Assembly (NCBI GenBank): GCA_015066565.1
Contig: SVOB01000002.1
Location: 62,001-126,000 of the forward strand
Origin: Oscillospiraceae bacterium
Lineage (GTDB): Bacteria > Bacillota > Clostridia > Oscillospirales > Acutalibacteraceae
Direction: 5' to 3'
DNA length: 64,000 nucleotides
Positions 50,405-58,664 of the stretch are shown piece after piece. Each line of letters begins with the position of its first letter. Position 1 is the first letter of the stretch. The notes beneath the pieces were generated by a model. It was not told the DNA's origin. It did not search any database and worked only from the letters and a program-made list of their open reading frames with translations. The position numbers and the translations under genes were made by a program.

Positions 50405-50673
50405 GTTAAACCGTTGAAGAAGAGTGAGTAGGTTTACTGTTCTCTTTTAAGCGAGCCGCAGACGGTGTGAGTGCGGTAAGAAAGGTAATTCCGAATGGGC
50501 TTCCGAGGGCGAGCAGAAAGATTTTTTCGAGTATGTGAGACGGAGTTGACACTTCGTAAAAAAATGTCTGCGTATGACAGTACGCGTTAAGTGGGCGATT
50601 TTTCGCCAAGCCGGGTGGCACCGCAGGATTTAATCTCCTGTCCCAGCATAAGCTGAGACGGGAGTTTTATTTT
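50405..50673 (+). promoter_or_regulatory. T-box riboswitch, tryptophan specifier
   Basis: The leader contains stem I with an AG-rich distal part (GCGAGCCGCAGACGGTGTGAG) and the specifier region GAATGGGCTTCCGAG, in which TGG (50496-50498) is the Trp codon. The T-box AGCCGGGTGGCACCGC (near 50609-50624) follows. The terminator stem CTCCTGTCCCAGC / GCTGAGACGGGAG (50635-50664) with a T-tail competes with the antiterminator. Uncharged tRNA-Trp would stabilise the antiterminator and turn on trpB. The structure was assigned by pattern, not folded. Confidence 0.9.
50635..50673 (+). terminator. T-box-controlled terminator before trpB
   Basis: A GC-rich stem CTCC...GGAG with a short loop and TTTTATTTT tail; formed when tRNA-Trp is charged. 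Confidence 0.8.
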
Positions 50674-50725
50674 GTCCCGGAAAAATGCCATTTGAAAAAA
50701 ATATTATTTTAAGGAGGACAAAATC

Positions 50726-52099
50726 ATGGCAGAAAACAAAATACCCTACAAAATCTATCTTGAAGAAGACGAGATGCCTACAGCTTGGTACAACGTTCGC
50801 GCAGATATGAAAAATAAGCCCGCGCCGTTGCTCAATCCCGGCACTCATCAGCCTATGACAGCCGAGGAACTCGGCGGAGTGTTCTGCGACGAATTGGTAG
50901 CCCAGGAGCTTGACGACACAAACGCATATATTGAAATCCCTCAGGAAATCAGGGACTTCTATAAAATGTACCGTCCGTCTCCGCTTGTTCGCGCTTACTG
51001 TCTTGAAGAAAAGCTTCAGACTCCCGCAAAGATTTATTATAAATTCGAGGGTAATAACACCTCGGGCTCCCATAAGCTTAATTCCGCTATCGCTCAGGCT
51101 TATTACGCAAAGAAGCAGGGCCTTAAGGGCGTAACAACCGAAACGGGCGCAGGTCAGTGGGGTACGGCTCTTTCAATGGCTTGCTCATATTTCGGTCTTG
51201 ACTGTAAGGTTTATATGGTTAAGGTTTCTTATGAGCAAAAGCCCTTCAGACGCGAGGTTATGAAGGTTTACGGCGCTTCGGTAACCCCGTCGCCGTCAAT
51301 GGAAACCGAAATCGGTAAAAAGATTAACACCGAGCATCCCGGAACTACAGGCTCACTCGGTTGCGCTATTTCCGAAGCGGTTGAGGTAGCCGTTAAAAAT
51401 CCCGGTTACAGATATGTTCTCGGCTCCGTTCTCAATCAGGTTTTGCTTCACCAGTCGGTAATCGGTCTTGAAACTAAGGCTGCGCTTGATAAATATAACA
51501 TCAAGCCGGACGTTATTATCGGTTGCGCAGGCGGCGGAAGTAACCTCGGCGGTCTTATTTCCCCGTTCATGGGTGAAAAATTAAGAGGCGAAGCCGATTA
51601 TGAAATAATCGCGGTTGAGCCTGCTTCCTGCCCGAGCTTTACAAGGGGCAAATTCGCTTATGACTTTGCCGATACGGGTATGGTTTGCCCGCTTGCAAAG
51701 ATGTATACTCTCGGCTCGGATTTCATTCCCAGCGCAAACCACGCAGGCGGACTTCGCTATCACGGAATGAGCCCCATTCTCTCTCAGCTTTATGACGACG
51801 GTTTAATGAAAGCCGTTTCCGTTGAGCAGACAAAGGTCTTTGAAGCTGCCGAGCAGTTCGCAAGAGTAGAGGGTATTCTCCCCGCACCCGAAAGCTCCCA
51901 CGCTATAAGAGTTGCCATTGACGAAGCGCTCAAGTGCAAGGAAACGGGCGAGGAAAAGACAATAGTATTCGGACTTACGGGTACGGGTTACTTTGATATG
52001 GTCGCTTACGAAAAATTCCACAACGGCGAAATGAGCGATTATATTCCGACTGACGAAGAGCTTGCAAAATACGCTGCAAAGCTTCCCGTAATTGAATAA
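50726..52099 (+). CDS. trpB: TrpB2-type tryptophan synthase beta chain
   Basis: The 457-residue PLP enzyme has the Schiff-base motif NNTSGSHKLNSA with Lys 117, then TETGAGQWGTALSMAC and the PLP phosphate-binding GCAGGGSNLGG. The long, ARPVPL-less form with extra inserts is the TrpB2 class (EC 4.2.1.122-like), which makes Trp from indole and serine without TrpA. No trpA or other trp gene is in the window. Control by the Trp T-box upstream agrees with indole salvage. ATG 50726 follows AAGGAGG. Confidence 0.9.
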   Translation: MAENKIPYKIYLEEDEMPTAWYNVRADMKNKPAPLLNPGTHQPMTAEELGGVFCDELVAQELDDTNAYIEIPQEIRDFYKMYRPSPLVRAYCLEEKLQTPAKIYYKFEGNNTSGSHKLNSAIAQAYYAKKQGLKGVTTETGAGQWGTALSMACSYFGLDCKVYMVKVSYEQKPFRREVMKVYGASVTPSPSMETEIGKKINTEHPGTTGSLGCAISEAVEVAVKNPGYRYVLGSVLNQVLLHQSVIGLETKAALDKYNIKPDVIIGCAGGGSNLGGLISPFMGEKLRGEADYEIIAVEPASCPSFTRGKFAYDFADTGMVCPLAKMYTLGSDFIPSANHAGGLRYHGMSPILSQLYDDGLMKAVSVEQTKVFEAAEQFARVEGILPAPESSHAIRVAIDEALKCKETGEEKTIVFGLTGTGYFDMVAYEKFHNGEMSDYIPTDEELAKYAAKLPVIE

Positions 52100-52112
52100 A
52101 GGATAAAAAAAT

Positions 52113-52150
52113 AACAGCCTTGATTCGTTTTTGAATCAAGGCTGTTTTGT
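52113..52150. terminator. Bidirectional Rho-independent terminator after trpB
   Basis: A 14-bp perfect stem (AACAGCCTTGATTC / GAATCAAGGCTGTT) with a 6-nt loop and T-rich tail, between converging genes. Confidence 0.9.
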
Positions 52151-52159
52151 TATTATTCT

Positions 52160-52840
52160 TTATTTTGAATATTTCCTTTTTGCTTCCTTTAGTTTCATTG
52201 TGCAGGAAAGAGCGCTCATTAAAATGAAAAGCGTAACAATTGCAAGAAAGCCCGCCGCTACAAAAAACGCATTGAACGGAGTTACGGTTTCCGGCTCGTC
52301 GACCATATCGAAAACGGTTGTCATATCAAGAGCCGAAATCATTGTTTTTCCGTATTCGTTATCGGCGTTGTTCAACTGGGCGTGAAGGCTTGTCGGCATT
52401 TCGGCAACATAGCCGTAAATTTCCTTCTTTTCGTTTTCGTCAAGAATTTCAAGCGTTCCGTCAACGTTCTGAACAGAGTTTTTTTCAAGGTGCTTCAGAT
52501 TTTTTTCATAAAACTCTTTTTCAACGCCGAGCATAAATTTTTTACTTTCGGTATCGACTGCGAGAACGTAGTATTTAGTTCCCGTAACCTTGTTATCTTT
52601 GTCGAGAATATCCTGCTCGAACATAGCCGAGGTGAGCTGAATATCGGTGGTTACGTAATCGCCGACTGCCGATTTTTCGGTGTATTTTGTCGATTCAACT
52701 GCCTTTGTTTTCGGTTTGAAAACAAAGCCGAGGGCAAAAACAATTGCGCAAAGAACGAAGCTTACCGCCGTTATTATATAGCGCTGTTTGGTTTTTTTAA
52801 GCGCGGTTTCAACCGCGGGATGCAACTTTTTGTTTTTCAT
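52160..52840 (-). CDS. Membrane protein of unknown function, two helices
   Basis: The 226-residue protein has one hydrophobic helix near the N-terminus (about 21-41) and one near the C-terminus (about 190-211). Between them is a soluble domain of about 140 residues rich in Lys, Glu and Asp. The basic tail ends in EAKRKYSK. I do not recognise the family. It overlaps the preceding O-antigen-ligase-like gene by about 32 bases in another frame, so the two are translationally close. Confidence 0.65.
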   Translation of the reverse strand: MKNKKLHPAVETALKKTKQRYIITAVSFVLCAIVFALGFVFKPKTKAVESTKYTEKSAVGDYVTTDIQLTSAMFEQDILDKDNKVTGTKYYVLAVDTESKKFMLGVEKEFYEKNLKHLEKNSVQNVDGTLEILDENEKKEIYGYVAEMPTSLHAQLNNADNEYGKTMISALDMTTVFDMVDEPETVTPFNAFFVAAGFLAIVTLFILMSALSCTMKLKEAKRKYSK

Positions 52841-54242
52841 TTTTCATAGCCTTTCTCGCTTTTCTTCTGAAAAGCTCAATAGTTTCGTTTTCACCCTTTT
52901 CGTTGCATTTTTCAACGATTACAACGAACATTGTAACGAGGAATAAATACGGTACGGGACAGAAAACGCCGGGGTTGACAAGCGACATCATTTCAACGCC
53001 GAGGTATGAGCCGACAACCGCAATATTGAAAACGGTTGTACGTTTTAACATTATGTAAAGTCTTGTCAGTCCTTGGTAAACATAGGCGATTACGCCCACA
53101 ATACCGAACGAGGCGATAATCTGAAGCGGTTCGCAGTGATACCAGCAAAGGGCAAATTTAGCGTTGTGGAAAACGTCGCGGTTCCCGAAATATGTAAGAC
53201 CCGTTCCGAAAATCGGGTTACTTTTGAAATCATACAAAGCGCGAGCGAAAAGACCGAGGCGAACCTCCTTGTCATTTCCGCGAAGTCCCATTATGAATCT
53301 GTCGAAGGTCTGACCGAAAAAGCTGTAAAAATCCTGGAAATAAACAATAACGGTCAAAGCTATGGCAATAATTATTGCAAGGTACGGCACTCTGTGCTTC
53401 TTGTCAATGCTGAAGAGAAGCGTAATACAGATGAAAAGCTCAACTCCGCCGAAGAACAAACCGCCCCTTGAACCCGTCAGAAGAATACAGCCGTAGAATA
53501 AAAAGCCGATGAGCGCATAGTACGAATGTCTTGTTGACTTATAGAACGCGAACGGCATTGAGAACATAAAGAAGGTTGAAAGGTTGTTCCTCCACTGCAT
53601 AAAAATAATCGAATGGGTGTCCATAACGGTTGAAATATTTTTAAGGTAGTAGGCCGCAATCATAAATACGCCGAAAAGACCGGCAACAATCATTATTTCC
53701 GTCAGTTTGTCGCTTAAGGAATAGTCGTCGTGAGCCTTTATATAGGTTGAAAGAAGAATATAAATGAGAAGCATTCCGAAGCCGCAACCGAATATGTAGT
53801 AAAAGCCGACAAGCGAAATGTAGTTTTCAAGCGGAAGAAAGCCTACTCCGCCGAGGGTCGTAGCTACCGAAACGGCGAGAATGGCCCAGACGCATTTTCC
53901 GATTTTTATTTTTTCCCTGTAGAAAATGAAGTGGAAAAGAAGCGACGCTACAACGGGCACTGCCAGCCAGACATAGCCTATAAAGGTTGAATACGAGTCG
54001 TAGCATTTAATAAGCGTCATCGCCAGAAGCAAAAACGGAAGAGTGGTCGCCATTAAATCTTCGCACACAATCAGGATAAAGCAAATAATACCCGCGAACA
54101 CCATAAGACCGTAGGTTTCGATTGAAAAAACGGTAACAACGCACGCAAGTATGAAAATAAGAATTGTAAATCTTTTGCCCATTAAAAATGAGCGCAGGGG
54201 GGAAAGCTTAACGTCGAGCTTTTCCCTTAAAGAACTGTTCAA
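52809..54242 (-). CDS. O-antigen ligase/polymerase-like membrane protein (Wzy_C)
   Basis: The 477-residue protein has about 11 hydrophobic helices and the Wzy_C/WaaL signs: LTGSRGGLFFGG, then a periplasmic loop with PIFGTGLTYFGN and WYHCEPLQIIASFG. Such proteins join or polymerise lipid-linked glycans on the outer membrane face; in Gram-positive cells they act in capsule or teichoic-type glycan export. No glycosyltransferase is adjacent. TTG 54242 is the start because AAGGAGAT lies 8 bases upstream. Confidence 0.82.
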   Translation of the reverse strand: MNSSLREKLDVKLSPLRSFLMGKRFTILIFILACVVTVFSIETYGLMVFAGIICFILIVCEDLMATTLPFLLLAMTLIKCYDSYSTFIGYVWLAVPVVASLLFHFIFYREKIKIGKCVWAILAVSVATTLGGVGFLPLENYISLVGFYYIFGCGFGMLLIYILLSTYIKAHDDYSLSDKLTEIMIVAGLFGVFMIAAYYLKNISTVMDTHSIIFMQWRNNLSTFFMFSMPFAFYKSTRHSYYALIGFLFYGCILLTGSRGGLFFGGVELFICITLLFSIDKKHRVPYLAIIIAIALTVIVYFQDFYSFFGQTFDRFIMGLRGNDKEVRLGLFARALYDFKSNPIFGTGLTYFGNRDVFHNAKFALCWYHCEPLQIIASFGIVGVIAYVYQGLTRLYIMLKRTTVFNIAVVGSYLGVEMMSLVNPGVFCPVPYLFLVTMFVVIVEKCNEKGENETIELFRRKARKAMKNEKQKVASRG

Positions 54243-54345
54243 GAGATTATCTCCTTAGAGTAATTTTTTCTATTCTGTATTCTACCACAGGTTATTATGG
54301 TTTTCAACTACAAAAAACTAATTATTGTTTCAATAATAAAAGCGA

Positions 54346-54373
54346 TTGAATTAAACGGAAAAAGTGATATAAT
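54346..54373 (+). promoter_or_regulatory. Promoter of the second GPH transporter
   Basis: TTGAAT and TATAAT are separated by 16 bases, about 20 bases before the ATG. Confidence 0.5.
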
Positions 54374-54392
54374 GGTCTTGAGGTGATTATTA

Positions 54393-55814
54393 ATGGAAGA
54401 GACTAAACCCTTTAAGGGTAAAAGAAAGCTTGGCTATTGCAGCGGCATTATAACCGAGTCAATCGTTTATAACGTGTACTATGTTCACTATCTGTTTTTC
54501 TTAACGAACATAGCGCACCTTGACCCTGCGTTCGCGGGAACAATCAGTCTTATTTCGGTTTTCTGGGATGCGGTTACCGACCCCGTAATCGGCTATTACG
54601 TCGATAAGCCCGGCGCCGATAAAAGAAAGTTTATGTTAAGGGCTCTTTTCCCGTTGTTCCTTACATTTTTAGGTATTTTTATTCCGATAGGAAATGCAGG
54701 AGGACTTGTTAAATTCGTTTTCTATACCGTTATGACAATGCTCTTCTGGCTTTTCTATACGTTCTATACAATTCCCTATTACGCCGTAGTTGCCGATATT
54801 ACCGAGGATTATGACGAAAGAACGTCAATCCGCGGTCTGTCGTCGCTTATCAACACCTTCCCGATTGCAGGCGGAGCAATCGCTCCCGCGGTTCTTCCCG
54901 GACTTTTTGTCGGAATGGGACTTTCGCTTACAATGGGTTGGGAGTTAATGGCGGTTGTAACAGGCGTAATTTCACTCATTTTCGGTCTTCTTGCGGTAAG
55001 GTCTCTTCGCAGCGTAAACACTAAGGCGAGAGAGCCCGAGAACGGGGAGAGGGAGAGAGCAAAGTGGAGCGATATCTTCGTAACCTTTGCTCAGGTTATT
55101 AAGTTAAAGCCCTTCCTTACGTTTATGATTTTCATTTTCTTCTTCCTTATGGCTTCGTCAATGATTCAGTCGAACCTTATGTATACAATTGACTATTGCC
55201 TTAAGGGTTCTCACGATGTTCTTGAACCGATTTTCATCGGCGGCCTCGTTCTCACAATGGCTGTCGTTATTCCGCTTGTAACAAAGTTTGCCGAAAAATT
55301 TGACAGAAAAACCGCCTGCCTTGTATTTTTCGCAATATCCTTTGTCGGTCTGATAGTAATAAAGATTATCGGCGTTAAAAGCATCCCAGTATTCGTTTGT
55401 CAGCCTATAGTTCTCGGCTTTTCTTCGGGTGCGTTTTGGACGCTGTTCTATACAATGGCTTATGACCTTGTTGAGGTTGACGAATTCAAGCACGGAAAAC
55501 GCCGTGAATCCGTCATTACGGGACTTCCCCAGTTTTTCCAGAAATTCGGCTCGGCAGTCGGTATGTGGACCATAGGACTTATACTTAAGTTCACGGGCTA
55601 TGACGCCACCCTTGCGGAACAGACGCCTCAGGCAGTTAAGGCTATAGAAAATATGGCGTCAATAATTCCCGCTGTTCTTCTCGGCGTTTCAATGCTGGCT
55701 CTTGCTTTCTATCCCGTTACGAGAAAGCGTATGGAAATTCTTCAGGGCGAGCTTGAAAAGAAGAGGGACGGAAAGGAATATTCGTCAGAGGGAATTGAAA
55801 AAATAGTAGGTTAA
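54393..55814 (+). CDS. GPH-family sugar:cation symporter (MelB-like MFS), copy 2
   Basis: The 473-residue protein has about 12 membrane helices and the GPH motif FWDAVTDPVIGYYVDKPGADKRKF, which holds the cation-site Asp residues, plus the later YGEF-like helix region LVEVDEFKHGKRRE. It is expected to take up a glycoside or hexuronide with Na+ or H+. It is more distant from the copy at 28954 than a recent duplicate would be. The ATG follows GAGGTGATT. No glycosidase lies next to it. Confidence 0.86.
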   Translation: MEETKPFKGKRKLGYCSGIITESIVYNVYYVHYLFFLTNIAHLDPAFAGTISLISVFWDAVTDPVIGYYVDKPGADKRKFMLRALFPLFLTFLGIFIPIGNAGGLVKFVFYTVMTMLFWLFYTFYTIPYYAVVADITEDYDERTSIRGLSSLINTFPIAGGAIAPAVLPGLFVGMGLSLTMGWELMAVVTGVISLIFGLLAVRSLRSVNTKAREPENGERERAKWSDIFVTFAQVIKLKPFLTFMIFIFFFLMASSMIQSNLMYTIDYCLKGSHDVLEPIFIGGLVLTMAVVIPLVTKFAEKFDRKTACLVFFAISFVGLIVIKIIGVKSIPVFVCQPIVLGFSSGAFWTLFYTMAYDLVEVDEFKHGKRRESVITGLPQFFQKFGSAVGMWTIGLILKFTGYDATLAEQTPQAVKAIENMASIIPAVLLGVSMLALAFYPVTRKRMEILQGELEKKRDGKEYSSEGIEKIVG

Positions 55815-55823
55815 AAAATAACT

Positions 55824-55852
55824 TGACATATTAAAAAAACATATATATAATA
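55824..55852 (+). promoter_or_regulatory. Promoter of rpsF-ssb-rpsR
   Basis: TTGACA and TATAAT are separated by 17 bases, a consensus promoter about 80 bases before rpsF. Confidence 0.78.
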
Positions 55853-55877
55853 TTACGGCTATCAAAATTTAAAGATA

Positions 55878-55910
55878 GATCCTTTCCCTGAAGCAGTTTC
55901 AGGGGCAAAA
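55878..55910 (+). promoter_or_regulatory. Leader hairpin upstream of rpsF
   Basis: CCCTGAA-GCAG-TTTCAGGG forms a compact hairpin in the mRNA leader. Its place suits an S6:S18 autoregulatory leader, but the characteristic elements of that RNA cannot be confirmed by eye. Confidence 0.35.
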
Positions 55911-55932
55911 GTCCATAAGGAGGTGCAAAAAA

Positions 55933-56211
55933 ATGGTAAACTATGAAACCGTTGCTGTTTTTTCGCTTAAAGGCGGCGAGGAGGCAGCGGCAGGTCTTGT
56001 TGAGAAGTTCAAGGCTCTTATCGAGGCTAACGGCACTCTTGACAGCGTTGACGAGTGGGGCAAGCGCAAGCTCGCTTATCCTATCAACTATGAAGAAGAG
56101 GGCTTCTACGTACTTTACAACTATTCCTGCGAAGCGGCGTTCCCGGCAGAGCTCGAGCGTGTTTTCAAAATCACTGACGGCGTTCTGCGTTGGTTAGTCG
56201 TTAAGAAATAA
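55933..56211 (+). CDS. rpsF: 30S ribosomal protein S6
   Basis: The 92-residue protein has the S6 pattern (YETVAVFSLKGGEE; VDEWGKRKLAYPINYEEEGFYVLYN). S6 binds S18 in the central domain of the 30S subunit. The ATG follows AAGGAGG. It leads the conserved rpsF-ssb-rpsR operon. Confidence 0.97.
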   Translation: MVNYETVAVFSLKGGEEAAAGLVEKFKALIEANGTLDSVDEWGKRKLAYPINYEEEGFYVLYNYSCEAAFPAELERVFKITDGVLRWLVVKK

Positions 56212-56224
56212 GGAGGTAATTTAA

Positions 56225-56695
56225 ATGCTTAATTGTGCAATTATTATGGGCCGTCTGACAGCAGACCCCGAACTTCGTACAACTAATAACGGCACTTCGG
56301 TTACATCCTTTACAGTTGCGGTTGACCGTTCCTTCGTAAGACCCGGCGAGGAAAGACAGGCTGATTTCATTAATGTTGTCGCCTGGCGTCAGTCCGCTGA
56401 ATTCGTTTCACGCTATTTCCATAAGGGTAGCATGATTGCGGTTCAGGGCTCAATCCAGACCAGAAGCTACGAAGACAAAAACGGCAACAGAAGAACAGCA
56501 GTTGAAATAGTTGCAGACAGAGTTTCGTTCTGCGGCTCAAAGTCTGAGTCAAACACAGGTTCAACCCGTTATGACAACGCTCCTGCTCCGTCATTCACAA
56601 GCGGAAGCGAAGCTGCTTTCTCGGTTTTACCTGACGACGATGATACGGATTATTCCTTTGACGGCGGCGCGTCTGACGACGGCCTTCCGTTCTGA
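56225..56695 (+). CDS. ssb: Single-stranded DNA-binding protein
   Basis: The 156-residue protein has an OB-fold (MLNCAIIMGRLTADPELR, DFINVVAWRQSAEFVSRYF) in residues 1-105. A disordered Ser/Gly/Asp linker and the C-terminal acidic tip DDGLPF follow. The tip recruits repair and replication partners. Placement between rpsF and rpsR is typical of Firmicutes. Confidence 0.97.
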   Translation: MLNCAIIMGRLTADPELRTTNNGTSVTSFTVAVDRSFVRPGEERQADFINVVAWRQSAEFVSRYFHKGSMIAVQGSIQTRSYEDKNGNRRTAVEIVADRVSFCGSKSESNTGSTRYDNAPAPSFTSGSEAAFSVLPDDDDTDYSFDGGASDDGLPF

Positions 56696-56715
56696 TTAGA
56701 TTGGAGGAAATATAA

Positions 56716-56958
56716 ATGGCATTTGATAAGTCCCGTCCCGGTAACAGAAGGGACCGCAGAAAGGTTTGTTCTTTCTGTGTTGAAAAGGTCGATACAATCG
56801 ACTATAAGGATGCGCTCAAGCTTCGCCGTTTCACTTCTGACAGAGCTAAGATTCTCCCCAGAAGAGTAACAGGCACTTGCGCTTATCATCAGAGACAGCT
56901 TACAACGGCTATCAAGCGTGCTCGTCACCTTGCTATTTTGCCTTACTCGGCTGACTGA
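56716..56958 (+). CDS. rpsR: 30S ribosomal protein S18
   Basis: The 80-residue protein has the S18 core ([27 protein letters not shown]) and an N-terminal CSFC pair, so it may be the zinc-binding form. It binds S6 and 16S rRNA in the platform. The ATG follows GGAGG. Confidence 0.97.
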   Translation: MAFDKSRPGNRRDRRKVCSFCVEKVDTIDYKDALKLRRFTSDRAKILPRRVTGTCAYHQRQLTTAIKRARHLAILPYSAD

Positions 56959-56970
56959 TAAATCAAAATT

Positions 56971-56999
56971 AAAAGCACCTCATTTGAGGTGCTTTTTTA
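56971..56999. terminator. Rho-independent terminator after rpsR
   Basis: A stem AAAGCACCTCA / TGAGGTGCTTT with a 2-4-nt loop and T6 tail, convergent with the GNAT gene. Confidence 0.85.
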
Positions 57000-57437
57000 T
57001 ATTTCCTTTTCCATTTTTATATGCTTTATACCGACCTCGTAGAAAATATCCGAAACCGCCCTGTAGCCGCATTTTTCATAAAAGGGCGAAACGGCGAATT
57101 TCGCTTCCATAAAGATTTTCTTTTTGCCGAGCGAACGGTACCGCTTTTCCAGGTATTCAACAGTCCTTGAGCCGAGTCCGAAACCTCGGTATTCCTTAAG
57201 AAAACAGAATCTCTGAAGTTTAACGCAGTCAGGGTCGGTAAAAAGCATCCGCACCGTGCCGACGGGCTTTTTGTCGGCGAAAACAAGAAAATGCTCGCTT
57301 CTCCCGTCAAGACAGTCGAATCCGTCGTTTTCAATTTCGGCAGGGACGTTTTTTTCTTCAATAAAAACAGTTTGACGAATTTCAAGGCATATTTTAAGCT
57401 CGTTTTCATCATTGACCTTTTTAATATCGAATTCCAT
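56997..57437 (-). CDS. GNAT-family N-acetyltransferase (ElaA/YjcF-like)
   Basis: The 146-residue protein starts with a long IRQTVFIEEKNVP segment common to the YjcF/ElaA group and contains the acetyl-CoA motif LQRFCFLKEYRGFGLGSRTVEYL. The late FYEKCGY is also typical. Substrate unknown. The ATG follows GGCGGTGA. It is convergent with rpsR. Confidence 0.82.
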   Translation of the reverse strand: MEFDIKKVNDENELKICLEIRQTVFIEEKNVPAEIENDGFDCLDGRSEHFLVFADKKPVGTVRMLFTDPDCVKLQRFCFLKEYRGFGLGSRTVEYLEKRYRSLGKKKIFMEAKFAVSPFYEKCGYRAVSDIFYEVGIKHIKMEKEI

Positions 57438-57480
57438 TTTCTCACCGCCTTTAGCGGCATTATAGCATATATATTTTACT

Positions 57481-57581
57481 GTCGCAAGACGGATTACTGC
57501 CGTTCGATTCTCTTATCCTGCATTTTTAAAGGGGTATCTGCTTTTGCAGATACCCCTTTAAATGACCCGGACGAGAATCGA
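57481..57581. repeat. Copy 1 of a tRNA-derived repeat unit
   Basis: The unit begins GTCGCAAGA, then TTCGATTCTCTTA (57503-57515). It continues with a perfect 14-bp hairpin AAAGGGGTATCTGC / GCAGATACCCCTTT (57528-57559) and ends with ATGACCCGGACGAGAATCGA (57562-57581), identical to the 3' end of the tRNA-Glu gene. Copy 2 of the same plan starts at 57658 and runs into the tRNA. The stretch between copies (57582-57657) holds three short hairpins and no gene. Confidence 0.7.
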
Positions 57582-57657
57582 CAAGGCTTTGCCTTGTCGT
57601 TTTGCTTCGCAAAGTATTCCTATCTTATGTCCCTTGCTCCTCCGCCTGCGGCGAACC

Positions 57658-57760
57658 GTCGCAAGATGGACTGTTACCGTTCGATTCTCTTACCTTTTCG
57701 TCAAATAAAAATACCACCTACAAATGTAGGTGGTATTTTTATGACCCGGACGAGAATCGA
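57658..57760. repeat. Copy 2 of the tRNA-derived repeat unit, overlapping tRNA-Glu
   Basis: It begins GTCGCAAGA, then GTTCGATTCTCTTA (57679-57692). The tRNA terminator hairpin follows, and the unit ends with the 20-base segment ATGACCCGGACGAGAATCGA (57741-57760). This segment is a direct repeat of 57562-57581 at a distance of 179 bases. The GTTCGATTCTC / GAGAATCGAAC arms flank the hairpin as an inverted repeat. Confidence 0.7.
57707..57740 (-). terminator. Terminator of the tRNA-Met/tRNA-Glu unit
   Basis: AAAATACCACCTACA / TGTAGGTGGTATTTT forms a long perfect stem with T-rich ends immediately after tRNA-Glu. Confidence 0.85.
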
Positions 57761-57813
57761 ACTCGTGTTACCGCCGTGAAAGGGCGGTGTCTTAACCGCT
57801 TGACCACCGGGCC
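57742..57813 (-). tRNA. tRNA-Glu (anticodon TTC)
   Basis: On the minus strand the sequence folds as a full cloverleaf. The acceptor is GGCCCGG / CCGGGTC (one G-T pair), the anticodon stem CCGCC / GGCGG surrounds loop CTTTCAC, and the T-loop segment is GTTCGATTC. The discriminator is A and no CCA is encoded. It is the second tRNA of a pair, ending at a terminator. Confidence 0.95.
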
Positions 57814-57818
57814 TTATT

Positions 57819-57895
57819 TGGTAGCGGCAGTCGGATTTGAACCAACGACACCCCGGGTATGAACCGAGTGCTCTAGCCAGCTGAGCTATGCCGCC
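57819..57895 (-). tRNA. tRNA-Met (anticodon CAT), elongator type
   Basis: Minus-strand cloverleaf with acceptor GGCGGCA / TGCCGCT (terminal G-T pair), anticodon loop TTCATAC and T-loop GTTCAAATC. The 3' CCA is encoded. The acceptor lacks the unpaired first base of initiator tRNA, and the anticodon stem lacks its three G-C pairs, so it is an elongator. The gene lies 5 bases upstream of tRNA-Glu. Confidence 0.92.
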
Positions 57896-57979
57896 ATATT
57901 AGGCGCTTCGTTTGAGCGCCTTGTTATTATAATAAACTTTGAACTACTTGTCAACAACTTTTTTTATTAAAATAAAAAT

Positions 57980-58007
57980 CAGGGGTTTTCACTTTGAAAA
58001 CCCCTGA
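57980..58007 (-). terminator. Terminator for the DUF5058-type pair
   Basis: A stem TCAGGGGTTTTCA / TGAAAACCCCTGA with a 3-nt loop; the minus-strand tail is T-rich. Confidence 0.85.
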
Positions 58008-58012
58008 ATAAA

Positions 58013-58663
58013 TTATGCTTTTCCCGCTTTGAAAAGAAGGTGGGCGCTGACTAATGATACTACAACGCCTACGGGGATGAGCACGCCGACTCCGAGAGTG
58101 CCCGCAAATAACAGAACGAGAATAATTGTCGCTACGGGAATAATAGAGATTCTCCAGTGTTTCATAAAATAACTGATTCCGAGCGCGCCGAAAAGGGCGG
58201 TCGTGACCTGCTGAAAAGCGGGCGCAAGAACAGGACTCTGGGTAATTTTCGGTAAAATCGGGGTAAAGGCGACAACGCCCACGGCGATAATAACAGTCGT
58301 AACGATTGCCGAAACACCGACCGCTATTGTGGCGATTACCTCTCCCTCGTCAGAGGTTATGCTGACGTTGTTGTTCTCGAGCGCATTAAGTCCGCAGGGC
58401 ATTTTAAGGTTTGTGATATTTCCCGTGACAAAGCTTAAGTATGTTGCGCCTGCGCCGAGCATAGGCGTGTAGGTTATGATTTCAATTACCGCCGTCGGAT
58501 AAAACAGGGCGGCAACCGGACCGAGACCCTTGAGAATATATTTTACCTCGGGATGAACTCCCAAATGGTTGCTTATGAGAATGGGAATGGAGAGAAGAAC
58601 CACGATAGCGATTACATCCCAGATTCTTCCGAAGAGATGTGTTCTGTCGTTATAGCTTTTCAT
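58013..58663 (-). CDS. Membrane protein paired with the DUF5058-like protein
   Basis: The 216-residue protein has five to six hydrophobic helices and a conserved-looking central segment (ITYTPMLGAGATYLSFVTGN, then NLKMPCGLNAL). It ends FKAGKA. I do not recognise a transport family for certain. ATG 58663 follows GGAGGGG; the gene begins one base after the stop of the DUF5058-like gene, so the two are translationally coupled and probably form one complex. A gated channel or solute exporter is possible; no substrate is suggested. Confidence 0.7.
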   Translation of the reverse strand: MKSYNDRTHLFGRIWDVIAIVVLLSIPILISNHLGVHPEVKYILKGLGPVAALFYPTAVIEIITYTPMLGAGATYLSFVTGNITNLKMPCGLNALENNNVSITSDEGEVIATIAVGVSAIVTTVIIAVGVVAFTPILPKITQSPVLAPAFQQVTTALFGALGISYFMKHWRISIIPVATIILVLLFAGTLGVGVLIPVGVVVSLVSAHLLFKAGKA

Positions 58664-58664
58664 C

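Noticed and set aside
57528-57559. Stand-alone Rho-independent terminator
   Set aside because: The 14-bp hairpin is perfect but has no T-tract beyond its own stem on either strand and no gene feeding into it, so it is listed only as part of the repeat unit.
57291-57862. Open frames across the tRNA genes and repeat units
   Set aside because: The frames read through tRNA-Glu, its terminator and hairpin repeats; such peptides are artefacts of tRNA-adjacent DNA.
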